The notes under the pieces are model-generated. The model was not told the origin of the DNA and did not search any database. It saw nothing but the letters and a program-made list of their open reading frames with translations. Below, in pieces: positions 36,801-40,802 of a stretch of 40,802 nucleotides of DNA (position 1 is the stretch's first letter; every line of letters starts with the position of its first letter). A program made the position numbers and the translations under genes. Origin of the DNA: Bacilli bacterium (GTDB lineage: Bacteria; Bacillota_I; Bacilli_A; RFN20; CAG-826); NCBI GenBank assembly GCA_024695105.1, contig JAILIV010000036.1, positions 1 to 40,802 of the forward strand, read 5' to 3'.

Positions 36801-38811
36801 GAGGCAAACCACGCTGTTCTAACACGGCATTAAGGAAGCCAACGTCGAATGTCGCGTTATGGGCGACCAAAACGCAATCCCCCATGAACTCCAGGATCTG
36901 GGGTAGCACTTCGTCTAACGTCGGCGCTTTCAGCAATTCGGCTTCCTCAATCTTGTTAATTGCGAGGGCCTCCCTGGCTTGGGATAGGTCGATCTGTGGG
37001 TTGATCAGCGTGCCAAAAGACCGCACAACCCTCCCGTTTTCCATAATAACGCCACCAAATTCGATTAATTTGTCGTGACGGGAGGATAGACCGGTGGTCT
37101 CGGTATCGAACACGCAATAACGGGCTTTGTCCAATGCGATTTCGCTGGGGTTAAGGATGTAACGCTGGGCGATGTCGAACATGTACATCTCGCACCCATA
37201 CAGAATCTTCAAGGGCTTCTCGTCCGTATCCTTTCCGGAGAGACTATCCGCGTGGGCGGCGCGTGCGGCCTGGGCCGCGGGGAAGGATTGGACGCCGCCA
37301 TGGTCGCAAAGTCCAATGGCTTTCATGCCCATCGCCCGGGCGGCGTCATAGAAATCACCGAAGGATGCGATGCCATCCATCGTGGACATGTTCGTGTGAA
37401 GGTGGAGCTCCACGCGTTTCACCTCTTCCTCGTCCTTGCGGAAAACCTTCTTGGGAAGTTTGTTCATGAAATGGACGATGATGACTTTCTGGTGGGTGAA
37501 CTTATCCACGTCGATCGCGCCGCGGATCCGATAACGATCCCCCACTTTGATGCCTTCGACTTCCGCTTTTTTGATCCTGCCTTCAAAGGCGCGAAGGTTG
37601 ACGGCGCCCGTGGCGTCGCCCATGGAGAAAGAATTGGACGCGTGGCCATTACGCCCAAGGCTTGGCTTCACTTGGAACACCTCACCCTCAAAATCCACGT
37701 TGCATAAGGAAATCTCGAAGATCTCGCTGATGCGCTTCAACGGGCGATAATTGCCTTTGCTCCACACGCGTTCGCGGTTTTCCTGTTCCTTCTTCCATTC
37801 CATGCGGCGCTGGTGCTGATCGAACATGGCATCCTCAGTCTGGGTCCGGTAATAGATGGCCTCTTCTTCAATGAGGCGCGCGGCTTCTTCCTCGTCGGGA
37901 ATGAAAACCTCTTCTTCGGGCTCGGAAGGTTCTGCTTCTTTCTCTGTTTCGTCCTCTTCCTCGGATTCGTCCTCGTCTTCCGGTTCGGGCTCGTTATCCT
38001 CTTCGGGCTCACAGGGCTCTCCGTCTTCTTCCGGCCCTTCGCTTAAATCGGGTTCGGGTTCTTCGACGACGGGCTCGGGTTCTTCGACGACGGGTTCTTC
38101 TTCCACCGCTTCGGGTTCTTTCTGCGTCACCTCTTCCACGAGTTCCGGTTCAACGGATGCGACGGGCTCTTCTTCTTGGACGGGTTTTTCCTCCGCGTCC
38201 AAATCAGACGCCATGTTCAGCGCCTCGTCCATCGACTCCTCTTCCTCGGTCAAACCTTTCGCGCCGATAGAAGGATCCATGATCGGCTCAGGTTGGGGTT
38301 CGGGCTCAGGTTCGGGCTCAGGCTCAGGTTGGGGTTCCGGCTCTTTTTCCGGCGCGGCCTCCAAACCAAAGCCATCCTCTTCCAAAATGGAAAAGGGATA
38401 GTTCACGAATTTCAGCAAGTCGCGGAAATCCTTCAGCGCCCGTTGGTTTTTGTCTTTGCTTTCTTGACTCGGATAAACGACGGAAAGCACATATGGGGCT
38501 TTGCTCGCCAAGGATAGACCCGGGACGTCTTGGTACCGCATGAAATACCAGTTGTAAAACAAATCCGCCGCATCTTCCGCGGTGGGGTCCACCCCATAGG
38601 AAAAGCGCAAGGTATAGGGGTAACGGATCGTCGACAAAGCCTGAATGAACTCATCCAGCAAAGGGTATTCCCATGGGGAGGATTTCTCCATGGCCATGTC
38701 CACTTGGTCTTGGTTATAAGGGTTACGGGCAATCAGGATGAAGCTCAAATCAAAACGTTCGACGTCCTCAATGCCGATGGAAGAAAGAAACCGTTGGATT
38801 TTGCTGGCCAT
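33820..38811 (-). CDS. polC: DNA polymerase III alpha subunit, PolC type, with E/P-rich N-terminal insertion
   Basis: [46 protein letters not shown] (PHP), [24 protein letters not shown] (DnaQ exonuclease), [110 protein letters not shown]. Confidence 0.97.
   Translation of the reverse strand: [1663 protein letters not shown]
37880..38350 (-). repeat. Low-complexity Glu/Pro/Asp-rich coding region in polC, with short tandem repeats
   Basis: [20 protein letters not shown] (38284-38342) and tandem [16 protein letters not shown]; hexamer-like ggctcaggttcg repeats in DNA. Confidence 0.85.
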
Positions 38812-38824
38812 ACCCTTACCTCCC

Positions 38825-40249
38825 TTAATGAATGAGCGAAATGACGTCTTTGATGGCGATGAAGATCATCAGCCCGAATAACAAAATGATGCCAATGGTC
38901 GAAACGATGCCCTGCACTTTTTGGGGCACTTTCTTTTTGGTGATCCCCTCGATGACGGTGACCAATAATTGCCAGCCATCCAACGCAGGGAAGGGAAGCA
39001 AGTTGAAGAAGGCGAGGTTAATCGAAATCATGCCCGCGTAGAACAGTATCATCCGCGCTCCGCCCGCGGCGTTGATTTGGGGCATCGCCGCGGTGATACC
39101 GATAATGCCGCTGAGGTTTTGCAAGCCACCTGGGGTGAACAAGGAGGCGAACCCTTTCACGACCGCCCCGCACGCCGTCGGAACGTCTTTGGCCCATGCT
39201 TTCCAAGACTCTTCGAAAGAATTCCATGCCTGGATGACTTCCACGGTCACGCCTGCGCCACTCAAGGCGCCCGACTTCACGCTTAATCGGAAGCGCGTAT
39301 CCGAAGAAACGGTCTGGATCAAATGTTCGGCGTATTTATCCGCATCCCGTGAAAAAACCTTCGGGATAAAGGACAGGTCCAAACCGATGGACACACCATC
39401 GGCGGAATTGCTGAAGTTATAGCTTTGGGTGTTCCCTTCCGCGTCGTAAATCTGGGGCAAATGCGTAACCCCAAGGGCTTTAAGCGATGCGGGCACTTCT
39501 TCTTTGGAGGCGGGGAAGACCCAAATCGAATCGCCTAACCCATGGCGGGAGATGACGGTCGAAGGGCTATACAAAGCGACGTAGACGGTATCATCCACGG
39601 GCGAGGCAGCATCGGGGGTGGCATACATGCGTACGTTGCTGGAAAGGATCTGGACGGATTGCTTTTGGTTCGAGCCAAACACGGGGGCGTCATAGCAAGA
39701 CAACTCGACCACATAATCTTTCGCCGTGTATTCGGCCGAGGCGGGAACGCGCGAGGAAAGATATTCCAAAACGGCATCGTCATACGTGGTGTCTAACGTA
39801 ACGGACTGATAGGTTCCTTCGGTATTGCGGATGCCACCGTTTCCGGAATAGAACACGGGGCAGGCGCTATCGGCGATGTAGATCAAAACAAGGCCAAGCA
39901 CGAAATTCAGCGTCACGCCCGCCACCAAAACGATGCATTTCTTCCATTTCGCGATGTTTTGAAGCGACCGTTCGGCGGGAGGTTCCTCAAAGCCATCGGG
40001 CACCGCGCCAGGCTCCCCATACATCGCGACATATCCTCCGAAAGGAATGCCACGAATGGAGAAATAGGTCTCGCCGTCTTTGCGTTTCTTCGAAAAGAGT
40101 TTGGGACCCATGCCGATGGAATATTCAAAGCAATACACCTTGAACATCTTCGCGGTGGCCAGATGCCCTAACTCATGGATGGCGATAAGGACGCCCAGCA
40201 TGACCAGGACGATCAGAATGTAGAGAATCCATTCAACCCAAACCGGCAT
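38825..40249 (-). CDS. rseP: RIP metalloprotease RseP (site-2 protease family)
   Basis: [59 protein letters not shown] (HExxH), C-terminal [20 protein letters not shown]. Confidence 0.94.
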   Translation of the reverse strand: MPVWVEWILYILIVLVMLGVLIAIHELGHLATAKMFKVYCFEYSIGMGPKLFSKKRKDGETYFSIRGIPFGGYVAMYGEPGAVPDGFEEPPAERSLQNIAKWKKCIVLVAGVTLNFVLGLVLIYIADSACPVFYSGNGGIRNTEGTYQSVTLDTTYDDAVLEYLSSRVPASAEYTAKDYVVELSCYDAPVFGSNQKQSVQILSSNVRMYATPDAASPVDDTVYVALYSPSTVISRHGLGDSIWVFPASKEEVPASLKALGVTHLPQIYDAEGNTQSYNFSNSADGVSIGLDLSFIPKVFSRDADKYAEHLIQTVSSDTRFRLSVKSGALSGAGVTVEVIQAWNSFEESWKAWAKDVPTACGAVVKGFASLFTPGGLQNLSGIIGITAAMPQINAAGGARMILFYAGMISINLAFFNLLPFPALDGWQLLVTVIEGITKKKVPQKVQGIVSTIGIILLFGLMIFIAIKDVISLIH

Positions 40250-40252
40250 AGG

Positions 40253-40802
40253 CTACCCTCCGATACGACGCTCCACCGCTTCTCGGGTTTCGCGGTCCGT
40301 CTCGATGAGTTGCTCAAGGGTGGGATGTTCCAAGAATGGGAGAGTGCATAAAGCGTATCGCACTTCTTCTTCAATTTGAAGAAAGGGAATGCGGTTTTCC
40401 AAAAAAGCGTATACCGCCGCTTCGTTGGCGGCGTTGAGAATCGCATTGGAATTGCCTCCGCGCCGATGGGATTCCAAAGCCATGGGCACAGCGGGATAGC
40501 GCTTTGGGTCGAACGGATGGAAATGAAAACCATGGTAATCCTCTAGCGACCGCGCCTTCACGGGGACAAAGTCCACTTCCCCTTCCATCAAGGCGTATTC
40601 GATGGGCCCATGCATATCGGGTTTGGAGATATCCGCCAAAAAGGTTCCATCCTTGAGTTCCACCAAAGAATGAACGTAGGACTCGTCGTGCATAATGGGG
40701 GTGACGCGGTCTACGCCAATACCGAACAACACGTCCGCCTCGATGATCTCAAACCCTTTGTTCATCATGGTCGCGGAATCGATGGTGATCTTCGCGCCCA
40801 TG
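40253..40802 (-). CDS. dxr: 1-deoxy-D-xylulose-5-phosphate reductoisomerase, C-terminal part (5' end beyond window)
   Basis: MGAKITIDSATMMNKGFEIIEADVLFGI...VHSLVELKDGTFLADISKPDMHGPIEYAL...NAANEAAVYAFL. Confidence 0.94.
   Translation of the reverse strand, partial: MGAKITIDSATMMNKGFEIIEADVLFGIGVDRVTPIMHDESYVHSLVELKDGTFLADISKPDMHGPIEYALMEGEVDFVPVKARSLEDYHGFHFHPFDPKRYPAVPMALESHRRGGNSNAILNAANEAAVYAFLENRIPFLQIEEEVRYALCTLPFLEHPTLEQLIETDRETREAVERRIGG

Noticed and set aside
38284-38342. Short repeats resembling a repeat array (CRISPR-like at first glance)
   Set aside because: In-frame E/P codon repeats within polC; no unique spacers, no cas genes in the window

Overview
About 41 kb of gene-dense, relatively GC-rich bacterial chromosome. 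PolC together with RseP, Dxr and a folate ECF transporter suggests a Firmicutes/Bacilli-like lineage (inference). Housekeeping loci are clpP, sbcD-sbcC, msrA, a D-2-hydroxyacid dehydrogenase, GH3 glycosidase, polC, rseP and dxr (truncated at the window end), plus six tRNA genes: Leu-CAA, Arg-CCG, Leu-CAG, Ala-GGC, Arg-CCU, Pro-CGG. A THF (folate) riboswitch lies upstream of a FolT-like ECF S-component. The strongest candidate for an undescribed system is a minus-strand three-gene cassette at 641-7855, closed by an intrinsic terminator. It encodes (i) a ~1.5 kb-residue-scale membrane protein (about 1500 aa) with a channel-like TM region, several TrkA/RCK-like Rossmann segments, a long helical insertion, a prokaryotic RyR domain and a possible second degenerate RyR module; (ii) a small protein resembling an AAA+ ATPase that has lost its P-loop; and (iii) an orphan soluble TraG/VirD4-type ATPase with an altered Walker A (GSTGSMKS). 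Other notable items: a TIR + BspA-type LRR protein next to a DUF4116-repeat protein beside a tRNA pair, a MmcQ/YjbR + 4'-phosphopantetheinyl transferase fusion, a STAS + APH-like kinase fusion, two XRE regulators with similar membrane tails, and an E/P-rich insertion in PolC. All assignments come from reading the sequence; no searches were run.
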